A stretch of 64,000 nucleotides of DNA from Epiperipatus broadwayi (Eukaryota; Onychophora; Udeonychophora; Euonychophora; Peripatidae): positions 12,068,385 to 12,132,384 of the forward strand of contig JAQFVV010000020.1 of assembly GCA_028023455.1 (NCBI GenBank), in the 5' to 3' direction. Shown piece by piece: positions 36,700-50,330 of the stretch; positions within the stretch are counted from its first letter, which is position 1; each line of letters begins with the position of its first letter. Made by a program: the position numbers and the translations under genes. The notes beneath the pieces were generated by a model. The model made no database searches. It worked only from the letters and a program-made list of their open reading frames with translations, and was not told the DNA's origin.

Positions 36700-38745
36700 G
36701 ATACCTTCTCCATTTCAAAAATCATTTCTTCTAAAATCAAAACTAAAATGTATATCTATAAAAAAATTTAAAAGGGAAAAGAAAATTTTATTTGAAATTT
36801 TGTATTTTATTTTTTTTGTTTGTAAGCATATGTACCATTAAACATGTACTCAATTATATTTTGAAATCTTAAAAAATATTTTGATTTAAAAGAGTATGAT
36901 TGAGATGATCCTTTTCATATTTGTTTTTGCTTTAATCTATTTTTAAAAGCAGAGACTTATTTTCCAATTGATTAAAAGTGGTATTAGAAAGTAAAAACAT
37001 ATGATAAAAGATACCTCTGGTTGAAATTTTAATTAAGATCTAGCAAGAGATAAAGAATAGCACTGGTTAAAACTTTTAATTATGATCTGGTAGAAGATAA
37101 AGACTAGACCTAGTTAGATTTTAGCATCTGCCAGGAGATAACAATAGTATATAAAAATTCTGTGTTTTTGATTGAGATATATATTTTTATATTTGCTAAT
37201 TGTGAACTGCTGATGTATTATATTTGCTAATTACAGAATTGTGTATTAGAAAATTGCGACTGAAAAATTGCTGATTGCTATTGTTGAGTGTTTCCAGCTA
37301 AAGTAATGATTCAAGGAGAAGAAGAACAAAACAACAAATACAGCCTTAATATGGAAAATAGAGACCCTTCATTCAAAATGCAGAAACTACCCACCTTAAA
37401 ATATCATAATAAAAGTATGAAGTGCTAAGTCATCTAAGACAAACTCTGGAGCTTGGGATTGTGCCATCATGAACATGTCCTAATTGTCTAGTTTGAGAGT
37501 GACTGATCCTGAAGATTACTTTCATACTCCACAACCAAATAAATGGAGATACAAACCATCAGAATGTACTCCCAATAGAAGTAAAACCTTGTGCACATCA
37601 CTGGAAACAATTAGACAGAAAAATTAAAATCCCGAAGGTAACTAAACATTTTTATATTTTAACCAGGGCTTACGTATCAGCTTGAAAAAAAAAGAATCTG
37701 TGATAGGCTTGTTCTTAATAGTTTAGGTATTATTAATCAAGTTATAAACATATCATTTATTTTGTTTTATGTATTTTTCTTTATGGAATTTATAAAGTAT
37801 AGTGAATTACTTTAAGATTTTATTTTTCACTTTGTCAGAGAGTGTATTGTGAGTTAATATTTTCCACTCAATTTTTTAATATTATTAATTGTTGTTAAAA
37901 GCTTTGGAAGATAATAGTAGTTTTCTTTTTATTTCACCTGTTCCCTATTTTAGTTGAAATTAATTTAGTTAACATACCTGTTCCCTATTTTAGTTGAAAT
38001 TAATTTAGTTAACATATGTTTACATTTCCTGCAAACCGTAGGTCTTTTGGCTAGCACTTTATCGATTATATAGTTCTGTTTTTCTTGCAAGCCAAGCAGA
38101 TTTTGAGATTTCCTTTTATATTAAAGATTAAGAAATTATAATCTTGTCTCTCTTCTTGTACAGGGGTAAACTTAAGAACCATATTCAACACAATCTCTTA
38201 TTAGTGTTTATGGAGCATATGATATCCTTGTTTTGTCCCATTGTTTTTATGAGATTGAGGTAAGCTTGCTTCATGCTGTTCATTTCCATACAAGATCATC
38301 TTTATTAAAATCCCTACTAAAGGAAAGTGGAAGTGTGTAGATAAATCATTGGCAAGAAGATTATACAAAGCCCTCTAGACTTAGGTGAGAAAACAACATT
38401 ATCTGCTGAAGTGTTTGATACACCAAAATATTCACATGCACTCTCTGACAAAGAAAGTTGGGGAATTTGGGATCAACTTTATTTATTTTTTTGACTAATA
38501 TTTTTTTGAATTAATAAAACTTAAAATTTTTTAATAATTATATTTGTTTTTGGCTGATGTTTGTTTCTGTGTCCTGTCCCTCAATTGTCTGAACAATGTT
38601 TAAGATCTCTTCCTGAGTCTAATTGGTGGCATTTATATTCATCATCATTAACTTTTTGATCCCTGTAAATCAAATTTTCTATGTGATAGGTCGACAGTGG
38701 CCTAGTGGCACTCTCAGTGTAAAAAAGGTTGGAGTGTCCAGTGTA
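36700..38745 (+). repeat. Repeat D copy 2 (~2.0 kb)
   Basis: Direct repeat of 33461-35325 with several small indels. It includes a 40-bp tandem duplication (37936-37975 and 37976-38015, unit start ACCTGTTCCCTATTTTAG) that is single in copy 1. It ends with CAGTGGCCTAGTGG, GGTTGGAGTGTCC and a (TA)n run. No open frame of note. Confidence 0.8.
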
Positions 38746-38771
38746 ACATATATATATATATATATATATTG
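38746..38771. repeat. (TA)n microsatellite at the end of repeat D
   Basis: About eleven TA units, followed by TTGTAATG. Confidence 0.9.
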
Positions 38772-41700
38772 TAATGATCAGATTCGTATATCTCGCTAAC
38801 ACACTGCAGAATTTAAACCCCAGACACAAAACTCAACACTCTAGAAGGAATTGCCTTCTAGAAATCCTAATTTTGAATCTAAAGTTTATACTCCACACTG
38901 CCACCTATGTGATAATGTGTCTGATGCCACTAATAGAATAGTTTCTTGCCAGTGCAGGTGGTCAGGGAGAAGCAAGAGACTATATTACAATACATCATTA
39001 GGTTCACTAACTAAAGATTATGGATGATACAAAATATATATACAAAAGGTGAAATAGACCAGAGTAATGGTGTGGATTGCAGAACATGAATAAATATATT
39101 CAAACTGACTAAAATTTAAATACGGTTTATTAATTAAACATTATAAAATAGCATTGTCTGAATAAGCCAGTCCATGCCATCAACTCATTAAAAGATAAAT
39201 ATATATTTGGAATAAATTTAATAAAGTGCCATTTATATTAACAGCTTGTTAATTTATTTGTACCTCTATCCTTGGGTCAATGCAAGATAATATCATAACA
39301 ATGTGCTTAAGCAAAAGTACAGTTACATAAAGAAAGGCTGATTTCAAGATATATGAGGCCTATGGCAAATATAATAAATGTTTGCTTAAATCAATTTATA
39401 TATTTAAGATTTGAGAAAAGAACTTATATTGAATTCAAGAATAGTGCGGACAAAAGCTCGTTGAGCTAGAGGCATGGAAGTGGTTAAGATGCTGACAATT
39501 GAATAAAATATCATTTTAATATTAAAAGAGAATGATGGTACTAGTGGAGGATCAATATATAGGATGGAGTGCAATACGTTAACCGCAGCTTTGTGAAATA
39601 AAATAAAATAATAAACAATAAAATTAAAGCAGACAGGATGGCATCTTGCCATGAACCCTGTGGAAAGTTCTGTCACAAACAGTCCGAACATGGCATTGTA
39701 CCATGAACTCTGTGGCTGGGTGACTTAAGCGTAATATTCCCAGGTATGGCTTCTAGCACATACACTATCTGGAAACCGCAAGAAGAAAAGGGAAAGGTCT
39801 GAGACATAAATCCCTAGAGAAACAAAGCAGGTCTCAACATCCCATATGCCTATACCAGTAACACACAATATAAAACATAAACAGATATATAGAAAGGGTA
39901 ACTAAATAAGTAAAGGCGCTTAACCAATTCGTATATAATTTAAAGATGGTCTGCACATTCTCAACCTCAATTTTTATAGTTCATAAATGGCATTATAAAT
40001 ACAATAAAATGTTATTTTAAAATAAGAAAAATAAAGGGGAATGCATGATTAAAAGGGGATTCATAAGGTTATACATAGTCATGCATTTCTCTATATTGTA
40101 AAATCCACTTAATCAATATCGTGCATATCCTCACATTATATAAAAAAATGTGAAATATACCTTTCTTGAAAACAATTATTTAGGAGATTAATAAAAATAA
40201 AGTAGCCCTCGAACAAGTGATTTTAGAATACATTTACTAAGGGGTCAGTTATAAAATTAATCTGCAATAATATGGCAGCACACTAATAAAAGGGAAGAAA
40301 ATAATTTGCTCATTTGATGACTATTTAAGCACACTACTATAATAAAAGAAATATATTAGCAAATATATAAAATATAAAATATCAACCCAAGGATAAAAAG
40401 AAAAGCACACAAGTTAGGTTACAAAATATTTTACAGAAAGAGGCAGTTTTATAATGAAAATATATACTTAAATTTAGCTATCTGTAAAAGGAGAAATAAA
40501 CAACACAAGAGCTCTTGGGTTAATGGAGGTTACCTCATATCAATTTGGGCAGTTTGTGCACATTTTGGTCTTCTCCGGTGTTAATTTGAAGCTTTAATGG
40601 AAGTTATGCAGCATGTTCTTGATGTGCCAGCTTCTTGATTCATGATTAAATATGACACATGTTCAGCAGCAGTGGCAGTTTCCAATAAGTCCAAAGTATC
40701 TGATGGTTTGATGCCACAGGTTGGCCATTTTCCCTGAGTAGGAAGAGAGCCTTCCCACCGGTCTTCTACTCAGGCATTCTCCATTCAATAGGCAAAGGCT
40801 GGTATATTACAAATTTATCAATGGTGTTGCTTCACTAAATTCAGCTGTATTGAATTCAATATTTTTTTAAGTAATATCTCAGCTGACAGGTTGAAGGCAA
40901 AATATTAAGTACGTAAAACCTTTAATGCTAAGGAACTCACAATATATTATAACTAGAAAAGCATATGACATTAATATTAGAGAAGCATAGCATATCATAA
41001 GCATAAGCATAAAATATAATAGCATAGAACAATAACAGTTAATAAAATTGGCCCTCTATATACCAAACCAGCATACAATGGAACTACCCTGCGGCAGTCA
41101 CTGGAGAGCCAAAAATAGATGCACACTAAAAGCTGCCAACTTATCCAAATATCTAAAAACAGGGATTTTATAATTAGTTTTACTTTTAAGATATTTGAAT
41201 TAGAACTTGGTTTTAACAATATTTTAATTAAAAAAATACCCGAGTGGACATCTGTTGTTTATTTGATGGCAAAATATTTAATGAATTTTACAAAATTTAA
41301 CTAATTAAGCCTATTGTTATCTTCCCAACCCTCATTTACTTTTTACATAAAATTTGTGGCATGATTTTTATAAATCTAAAAACAACAAAAAATATTTTAC
41401 TTTTAAATTGTAAATGTTTAAATCCATTTACGATTAAATATTATTTTACTAAATGAAAACAAATATTATGACTGTAATATTTCTAAAATAAATAGATTTA
41501 AATAATGAAACTGTTATTTTTATTTAAGTTTTAAATGTATTATCGCAGTCTGTGTGTAAATTTACTTATATAACCTACTTTTTAAAATGAATATATATAT
41601 ATACATGCACATACTCGCAATTTATAAATTACTCATGTTAAGGTTTTAAAATTATATATATCATGAGCATTAATTATTATATAATCAAATTAAAAATAAT
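38772..41700. other. Spacer, no recognised gene
   Basis: No gene is supported. TCTAGAAGG and CCTTCTAGA (38840-38848 and 38854-38862) make a perfect 9-bp-stem hairpin. Bases about 39640-39840 and 40500-40820 are less AT-rich and may be unidentified repeats. The frames 39404-39691 (minus) and 40995-41219 (minus) have no recognisable domain. Confidence 0.45.
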
Positions 41701-41702
41701 GT

Positions 41703-41925
41703 AAATAATCAACTTAATACAGCTTCAGTATTCTTTGACCATAAAAAAACTTGTAATTATAGGTTTACATTTAATAGTAATGAAATTAAAATATTAATGG
41801 AAGAAAGAAATCATAAAAAAAGGAAAATTAAAGAGGCAATTTTGATTGATAAATATAAGAATGATGTTATGAATAGGCAAGTTGCAAATACGGCCATACA
41901 CAGCTTATGGAAATATACGTAATAT
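41703..41925 (+). pseudogene. Penelope-like element remnant: end of GIY-YIG domain
   Basis: The plus strand reads F-D-H-K-K-T-C-N-Y-R-F, then I-K-I-L-M-E-E-R-N, K-R-K-I-K-E-A-I-L-I and a final stretch ending S-L-W-K-Y before a stop. This matches the C-terminal end of Penelope-like GIY-YIG domains (H...TGH.I.F, then I-L-E/H-R-E-x-N, K-R-K-I-K-E-A-x-x-I, then a short tail). The catalytic N-terminal half is not recognisable upstream. The family may be the same as that at 15.5-15.9 kb, but the two surviving parts overlap only slightly. Confidence 0.5.
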
Positions 41926-44440
41926 TAAGTTTAAAAAATTTGAAATTCAGTTAAAGCTGACGGATTACCACGTAATCGAAAGTGCTACAAAAGAATTTAA
42001 ACTATAATATTATATTTTACCATTAAAATTTTTATATATACTATATTAAAATAAAAGCAAATTTGAAGACAAAAATGAAAGCATTCAATCTAAAACTGAT
42101 TTAACAAACACATCTTTTTTTTAACTATGAAAAAAAATAAGAATATGTTTTGATCCTGATATTGTTGAAGTAATTTGTAGGGAAGGAAGTGACAGAAAGT
42201 AAGAGATTAAGAAGGCTTGCTTTATTGCTCAAAATGAATATGTGGTAAATCATAGAACTAATACTGTTCAAATAAAAAAAAATGGTTTTTAAAATTTTTG
42301 ATGGTAAAATATTGTTTTTTTATTATTATTTGCTAAGTATGGGTATGATGTGTGCATACATTGAAAGTATTCTTGGCTTATTTAATTAAATATATTTTTT
42401 TATTCTCTGTTGTGCTGTTTTAATATTATTTGCATTGATTGCAGAAGTTCAATCTATTATATATATGTTGAATTAAACATTTCTATGGATTGTTGTTATA
42501 ATAATATAAATAAGAAGATAATGTCTATTAAATAGAGAGAAAAAATTTAAACTTTGTTGTTACTAAGAAATCCTCAATAAAAAAGCAAAAAATTAAAAAA
42601 AAATAAAACAAGAAGTATATAAACTAACTAAAGGTAATACATAAATAAAAACAAAACACAATTACTTTTCTGCCCAACCACTTTAATACACAATTACTTT
42701 TTTACCCAACCACTTTAATATTTCAAGCAGAAGTTTGGTTTTCATCAGAAATTACAATAAAATGATTTCCTTCAAAACTTAAATGTGAAAAGTCATTAAC
42801 ATATATGGTAATTATAATAAATTCCTATAGTCTATAAAAATCTTTTTAATCAATCAACTGGTGATTCATCATGATAAATATCTTAGTTATTTTTTACAAA
42901 AAACCAAAAATTGGAACAATTTTCTTATTCAATATTGTAGACAATGGTCAACTCTGGATATGGCAGATATATAAGGCTTATTAAATTTAATTTAAAATGG
43001 GAAAATGGTGATATTTAATTTTCTCGTGTTTTTTTTTTAATATTATCAAGTAATAACTTATTCAAAGGTTTTACACTCCTTAAATGATAAAAGAATTCCA
43101 AACATTTTTAAAATAATAACAATATGCACATTTATTGATAAGAGTAGTATTAGAGGAAAGAGAAAAAAAGTATAAAAAATAATAAAACATTTTTTTCTCT
43201 CTCTTCAATAATTTTATTTATTAATATTAATTTTTTTAAAGGAAATAATAAGATAAATAATTTTCCCTCTCTCTTCAGTAATTTATTGATTAGTTTTAAT
43301 TTTAAAAAAGATAATAAGAGAGATAAATAAATATTTTCTCTACTCTTTACTAGGTTTTTAAAAGAAGAAAAAAGTTTTAAGATTTTTTGTTAAGGAATTT
43401 TGTATAATTAATTAATTTTTTTTTTGCTTTTTATCTCTCTCTAAAACAAAAACTAATGTTGTTCAAATCAAACAATATCTTGATTTTGAAAATTAAAGGA
43501 AAAAATAACTATAGAGAAATTTTAAATATATGATTAGAATTTTTTTACATAAAAAAGAAGGGAAATATCCAAATAATCTTTAATAAAAATATACTCTATT
43601 GATTTAAAATTAATACTGTTATGTCTGAGATAAGATGTGATTGACTACATACTGGATTGTGCCAAACAAAATGGGGAAGCAGATGACTTCAATATTTTCT
43701 CAGAAACACCAATTCTTGATTCAACTATTAAAGAAAACAGGGGCAGCAATACAGTTCTAAAGATCAGAGTGAGAAATAATTTTATATTCTGAAGTAAAAC
43801 TCATCTCACTATTTAAGAAAATGATTTTTAAAAAATGGATTTGAAAAAAAAAACAATCACTAAATTTCTGCCAGAAGTTGAGCATAAAACTGTTATTATC
43901 CAGATTAGTTTTTGGGATTTCAAGAATCCTAAGAATTGTGAACAAGAGATAATATACATGCTTAATTCATTCTATTATTAAATAATTTCACTTGACAACC
44001 TATACATTTTTCAAAGCACAATTTTAGGAGAAAAACAATCAAACTCATGAGTAATTTACAAAACTGATAGCTAAAAAAATAGACATCAACACAAAACATA
44101 ATTTCAGAAACTGTTTTTAAATAGTTATTTAATAAAGTTAAATAATAAATAAAAGAATAAAAAAAAACTTTAAAAAGGTAATGTGACAAGTTCAACATAC
44201 TACACAAAATTTTATATAATACATATGATTTCATATAATGTAAATAATTATTATTTCCATTTGATTCTTTTCAATACTCATTTAATATAAATGATTATTT
44301 TTTTACAATAATCAAATCCTAAAAATTATTTAGCAATAAATACAAAAAATAAATTTAAGTGAAATTGTAAACCAAAGATTTAAGCTTGCTCCCTTCAAAT
44401 TAAAATGTTTATTATGTATTAAATAACATGTATTAAAGCA
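41926..44440. other. AT-rich spacer with a 32-bp tandem duplication
   Basis: No gene is recognised. A 32-bp unit beginning ACACAATTACTTTT occurs twice in tandem at 42656-42687 and 42688-42719, with two mismatches. The frames 43757-43945 and 43962-44234 (minus) have no domain. Confidence 0.5.
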
Positions 44441-44885
44441 ATAAACTTAAAACTATGTGCCTAGATATGACAGTAGGGACCTCTACAAATCTTAACCCAA
44501 GATTAATGACTTTAAAAGACAAAAGCAGCCACTCTTATCTTCGACCTATTTTTTAATTATATAGGTGAATCTAAAGCATTTTGATTTGAGAGTGTGAAGT
44601 TATTAACTACTTCACTGATTAAGTCCACAATTTCTATATAAGCTAATGTACGCAAAATCTTTCGATTTACAGTAAGTCGGTGTGAAGCTCTTATAATTAG
44701 AAATCTTGTAAGACAATTTAAAGTTGTAATTAATAATTTATAAAGTGCATACTCATTATGTAAATAATATATATTAAGGCTATAATAAGGTCCCTACTGT
44801 CGTATCTAGGCGCATAGTCTTAAGTATATAGCCTTAATATATATTACTTACAAAATGAGTATGAGCTTTATAAATTATTAATTGT
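44441..44885. repeat. Foldback element with nested inverted repeats
   Basis: Bases about 44729-44783 and 44830-44885 are reverse complements over about 56 bp with about four mismatches. They enclose a short centre that itself is the reverse complement of about 44445-44482 (CCTAGATATGACAGTAGGGACC versus the complement near 44789-44812). The element could therefore fold in two alternative ways. It looks like a small foldback or MITE-like transposon without coding capacity. Confidence 0.75.
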
Positions 44886-46630
44886 GTTAAAATAAAATAA
44901 TAAATTTAGTTTGAAATAATTTATTAAATATAAGATAATCAAAGAGTATTTATCATAATTAAAATATAAAAAGAAAAATTTTTAAATAAAAAAAAATGTT
45001 ATGTAGATTAAAATATAAAAGATTTTATTTAAAGCGGTTTTTTAAAAGATATAAAAAAAAGCAAATACATAATTGAATTAATCATATTGCAGATATGAGT
45101 ATATATATGTAACACAGTTGAATTCATAATCATTAAATATATATCATTAAATAATTTAAATGCAAATTTACAATTAAGAATTGAATTTTATTCTCTATTA
45201 TAAATAATTATTTATGAGCATATTTATAATTTTTATAAATCGTGATTAACTATTGGTGACATTTTTATCTATTCAATTATCTGATTTGGCATAAACAATA
45301 TTCATCTATTATTATACCACTTTCAAACTGAATATGTGTATTATAGTGACTACCATGTATACATTTTTTAAATATTTTAAATCAAAGATTGGAAATCTTT
45401 TTTCCCAGGGCTATTGGAATATTTATAACATCATTCATAGGTTTACAAATTATTGACTTAAAAATTAGTCTCCTATATTTGATCAAAAATTTAATTAATT
45501 TACCCTTAATCATTAGGGGTGGGCAAATTTTTTATTTGGAAGGCCAATTTCAACTATCCCTTTTTGATGAGACTGTACCTTTTTTTTTAATAAAAAATAA
45601 ATAACATCGTTATTATTAATGACTGTTCCATATTTGATGACAATTTTTTAATCCACCTTGTTATTGTTTCTTGACATGTTTATATTCTTGAATTTTTTTT
45701 ATTCTCTGGATAGATTAATTTTACAGCAACTATGAGAAAATCTATTCTAAACTTTTCAGAAAATGGCTTTAAATTTTCGGCTTTTATTTTTTTAAATATT
45801 TATTAAAGAGAAAGTCAACTTCTGATAATGCGTTATTTCTGGAATATTATAAATTTCAGCGCACCTGCCAGTAAGAGTTTTAAAAACTTGAGTGAATCAC
45901 TTAAGTTTAGAGTGTATCTATATATCCACCAACTCTTACTATCTGTGCTTGTGGGTGAGTGGATGGAGATTTATAATATTCAAGAAATAGGACATTATTG
46001 GAGGTTGACTTCATCTTTAATAATTATAAATTTTCAGTATTTTATAATAATAGATTGTTTAAACAATGTAACTTGCTTTCACTGAATTGTCTGATTTCTT
46101 TATAATTTTTATAACACATATCAGCCTTTTTTTCATATTTTCTATTTTAATATTTCTTTCCCAAGACTCTTATTGTAATTAAAATGTTTTAATAAATAAT
46201 GCTTCTTAATTTTTGTTCTATTAACTGAAATTATTTCCAGACATATCAGATATATGGATTTACTATTTATTTCTCTAAAAAAATGTGTTGGCCCATTTCT
46301 TTTGAAATGTGTAATTTTTGGTGGCAATTTTTTTATCTCATTCAGTGTAGCTATTTTAATAAATAATAATAATAAAATGAATTAAAATTTGAGTTTTATT
46401 TTTTTAGTATACATTTGTCCACAAAAATTACCATAAAAACAAATAAAATGCCTTCAATTTTGTAGATTAATGCAAAAATCACTGTAAAAGCAACAAAATG
46501 TTCTAAGATTAAATCTGTTGTCAGATAGACTACCCAGTATATATAATTTTTGGAAATATTACACCTCTAATGGAATAAACTAAAAAATAAATAAAAATAA
46601 ATATTTTATTTTACTTAAATTTTTTTTTTA
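44886..46630. other. AT-rich spacer, no recognised gene
   Basis: Frames at 45389-45604 and 45828-46085 (plus) are AT-driven, with no family I recognise. Confidence 0.45.
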
Positions 46631-46631
46631 A

Positions 46632-48035
46632 AACAGGCAAAACTCTCCATACAGTAGTGCCACTCAGTGCAAGCCAGAGAAATCAATGGGTGCCAGAAGG
46701 CTTGTGCATAAAATCCCTATCTGGTGCCTACTGATCCAATATTCCCAGACTAGTTTCTGGCTTGTGGCGGTCATCAGTGAGGAGCCTTGGATCTGAGAGC
46801 ACTGGAGCTAGAACTTAGGATGTAATGTAATCATCTAGCAGCCTCCTTTTATCTCTAATTAACTACAAAACTATGAACTTAAAATTGAAAACAATATTTT
46901 GAATCCAAATCTTATCACTGACAACAGCCACAAGCTAGAAACTAGTCTGGGGATATTGGATGACTAGGCGCTAGATAGGTATTTTATTCACAAGTCTTCT
47001 GGCATCCATTCATTACTCTGGCTTGCACTGAATGGCACTTTTGTATGGAGAGTTTTGCCTGTTTTAACAACAGTTATGAGTAAGCATAAGAAATGATGAT
47101 CATGTGATGTTTAGTGGTTTAAAACCAATCCTGTCTAATAGAATAGAGGTGACTATGGTTATTAAAGAACCAAAGACACCAAATGTATGGGTACTGAACA
47201 GAGTTCAGACCTATATGACTATATAAGCTACTGAGCTTGGATTAAAAATATTATTGTGTTTTAAATTTTAAGTTCATAGTTTTGTAGTTAACTAGAGATA
47301 AAAGGTGGGTGCTAGAGGGTCGCATTAGATCCTAAGATCTAAGTGCAATGCTCTCAGATCAAAGACTTCTCACTGATGATAACCCCAAGCTAGAAACTAG
47401 TCTGGGAATATTGGATGAGTAGGCGCTAGATAGGTATTTTATTCACAAGTCTTCTGGCATCCATTCATTACTCTGGCTTGCACTGAATGGCACTTTTGTA
47501 TGGAGAGTTTTGCCTGTTTTAACAACAGTTATGAGTAAGCATAAGAAATGATGATCATGTGATGTTTAGTGATTTAAAACCAATCATGTCTAATAGGATA
47601 GAGGTGACTATGGTTATTAAAGAACCAAAGACACCAAATGTATGGGTACTGAACAGAGTTCAGACCTATATGACTATATAAGCTACTGAGCTTGGATTAA
47701 AAATATTATTGTGTTTTAAATTTTAAGTTCATAGTTTTGTAGTTAACTAGAGATAAAAGGTGGGTGCTAGAGGGTCGCATTAGATCCTAAGATCTAGGTG
47801 CAGTGCTCTCAGATCAAAGACTTCTCACTGATGATAACCACAAGCTAGAAACTAGTCTGGGAATATTGGATGAGTAGGCACTAGATAGGGATTTTATGCA
47901 CAAGCCTTCTGGCATCCATTGATTACTCTGACTTGCATTGAGTGGCATTACTGTATGGAGAGTTTTGCATGTTTTAACAACAGTTATGAGCAAGCATAAG
48001 AAATGGTGATCATGTGATGTTTAGTGGTTTAATTT
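46632..48035. repeat. S-family array: one inverted copy and 455-bp tandem units
   Basis: An inverted copy occupies about 46632-46825. It is followed by plus-strand units whose AGCTAGAAACTAGTCTGGG landmark lies at 46933, 47388 and 47843, an exact 455-bp period. The first two units differ at only a few positions, so the tandem duplication is recent. The last unit stops near 48035. No coding capacity is seen. Confidence 0.9.
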
Positions 48036-48964
48036 ATTTTAATTCAATATTTGCTCTACTCATATTTATATAAAAAAATTTATACAATGGCACTTTTCAA
48101 GATATGGATTTGGTCCCTGGACCTGACGTTCACCATATCTATTTTAAGTGAAAATAATGAATACAGTTTAAAAAATAACTTAATGAATCTAATAATGAGT
48201 ATGTTTAAATATGTATTAAAAAACATGATACTTCAAAATAATATTGGTTAAAAAAACAAACTATATATTTATAAATTGAATTGTTTGTGAGTTTATTTGC
48301 AAGAGGTTTATTCTCTTCAGTTGAATAATGCTAATGTATATATATATGACAAATAAAGTATATGCCAAAAACAGCATTTGTTTATAGTTAAAGAATAATG
48401 AGGAATAGTTAATTTTAATTATATATATATATAATTAGTTTTCAACCAGTAACCACCTAAACATTCACAGTAAATATAGCAACCAATATTTCAAACTGCT
48501 GTCAAGACAACCTTCACACCTTTTAATTTATATATATATATGTGTGTGTGTGTGTGGGTGTATGTGAGTTTGCATAATAATGAGTGTTGTATCTTGAAAA
48601 TTTAATATTCTATAAAAGATTTAAGTCTAAAATATATATGATATGCCAAATTATGTCAGGTTAATTATTAAGTAGAATATTCATCCTTTCAAAATTTACT
48701 GCGATTATGTTAGTGACATTTTCATTAATCTTTGTGCCCATGTTTTGCATTATATCAAATTTATTGCTATTAAGAATTTCATTTATTTAAAATTTTATTT
48801 TGATTATTCATTCACGTTTAATCTTAGTGTTCAGATTGTTAATGTAACAGTTGGGAAACTGAATATAATGCAACATGTCTTTCTAAAATAGGATTATAAT
48901 AACCAGTAGGAAATTGAGAAGAAATAGATAAGGAAATGATGGGTGATTCAAGGTTCTCATAAAA
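48036..48964. other. AT-rich spacer with microsatellites
   Basis: No gene is recognised. (TA)n tracts lie near 48338, 48420 and 48529-48541; the last continues as (TG)n to about 48556. Confidence 0.5.
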
Positions 48965-49085
48965 ATGTAAGTCAAGTCTTGTCAAGTGTTGTTAGCCAAG
49001 AGGTCATCACAGCTGCCTTGCAAGCAAGTAGTTGGCTGCAGACGGTTGTGGGTTCAGGCCGATGCTATGACATAGGAAAAAAAAA
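48965..49085 (+). repeat. tRNA-derived SINE fragment
   Basis: GTTAGCCAAGAGGTCA near 48988 resembles a pol III A box, and GGGTTCAGGCC near 49049-49059 resembles a B box. Spacing and intervening stems are tRNA-like, including CTTGCAAGCAAG in the anticodon-arm position. An A-rich stretch (about 49074-49086) follows, as in a SINE tail. It is too divergent to be a functional tRNA gene. Confidence 0.55.
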
Positions 49086-49930
49086 GTAAGTCTGAATTAT
49101 ATAAGTTATTACAATAATTGTGTTACTTTATTTGATAAATTTTTGCATATTTATCCAAAAACAATTGTAGTCATCAAATAATAAAATGTAGACAGTGTTA
49201 GTATTCAAATTATAAATAAATTCAAGTATACAAGATGTGTCATGACCAAGAATAGTAAAAAATGTATTAAAATTATTCAAACAATCATATAAACTCCATA
49301 ATAAAAATTATCATATATTTCATACTTATAGCTTTACTAAAACAGAATAAATCTGAAGTCAAACAATATTGTTTCAATCTGGTGAGCAGACTATCAATGA
49401 TCTTAGGAAAAGATATGCACTCAGTGTCAATAATCCATGATATGATTTAAATAACCAAACCAAATTATTTATATCTTTCAACCATTACATTGTATTTTTA
49501 ATTAAAATGTTCACATGACTTAAACATTCATTTTTGTTTATTTTCATTCATAAGACATTTCTACATCGTTACAACTAATAATAGGAAAAAAAAATCCAAT
49601 AGGAGAATTCAGAAATATTCTGAGTAGTCAGTAGTATATCAAACATAATATCTTTAACTACTTTTAATTATCTATACATAAAGAGCTATTCATAAACTTT
49701 AAGACATCACCACTCAGGCCAAAACATTTTTAATTCAGGCAAGAGAAACTTTATGCAAGACAATACTGCATAATTAAATTTGTCAGTAATTTAAGCAATA
49801 TCATCAGTCAGATGAGTTATAGTATATATATTTCTAAAGCCTATTATTATTGAATGTAAATTTTAAATTACAACCAAATTTTTATATCAACTTCTTTTTA
49901 TTTTTCACATAATCTATGCAACACAACTAT
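49086..49930. other. AT-rich spacer
   Basis: No gene or repeat is recognised. Confidence 0.5.
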
Positions 49931-49934
49931 TATC

Positions 49935-50330
49935 ACATGATCACTATTTCTTATGCTTGCTCATAACTGCTATTAGAACAGGCAAGTCTCTCCATATAGT
50001 AGTGCAGCTCAATGCAAGCCAGAATAATCAATGAATGCCAGAAGGCTTGTGCATAAAATCCCTATCTAGTGTCTACTCATTCAATATCCCCAGACTAGTT
50101 TCTAGCTTGTGGCTTTCATCAGTGAGGATCCTAAGATCAGGGTGCAGTGCTCTCAGTTCCAAGTCTCCTCACTGACAAAGACCACAAGCTAGAAACTAAT
50201 CTAGGAATATTGGATGAGTAACCACTAGATAGGGATTTTATGCATAAGCCTTCTGTCATCCATTGATTACTGTGGCTTGCACTGAGTGACACTAGTGTAT
50301 GGAGAGTTTTGCCTGTTTTAACAACTATTA
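49935..50330. repeat. S-family inverted pair
   Basis: A minus-strand copy (about 49935-50125) is followed by a plus-strand copy (about 50128-50330), head to head. The junction near 50126 is similar to those of the other inverted pairs. Confidence 0.85.

Noticed and set aside
33461-38745. Calling repeat D the LTRs of a retrotransposon
   Set aside because: The outer borders lack TG...CA, no polypurine tract or primer site was convincing, and no enzyme domain lies between the copies. Kept only as a hypothesis.
45389-46085. Two plus-strand frames as small genes
   Set aside because: Composition follows the AT-rich background; no domain, signal peptide or conserved copy was recognised.
46632-48035. 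CRISPR-like array from the regular tandem units
   Set aside because: Units are 455 bp, contiguous and without variable spacers; this is an ordinary tandem repeat in a eukaryotic genome.
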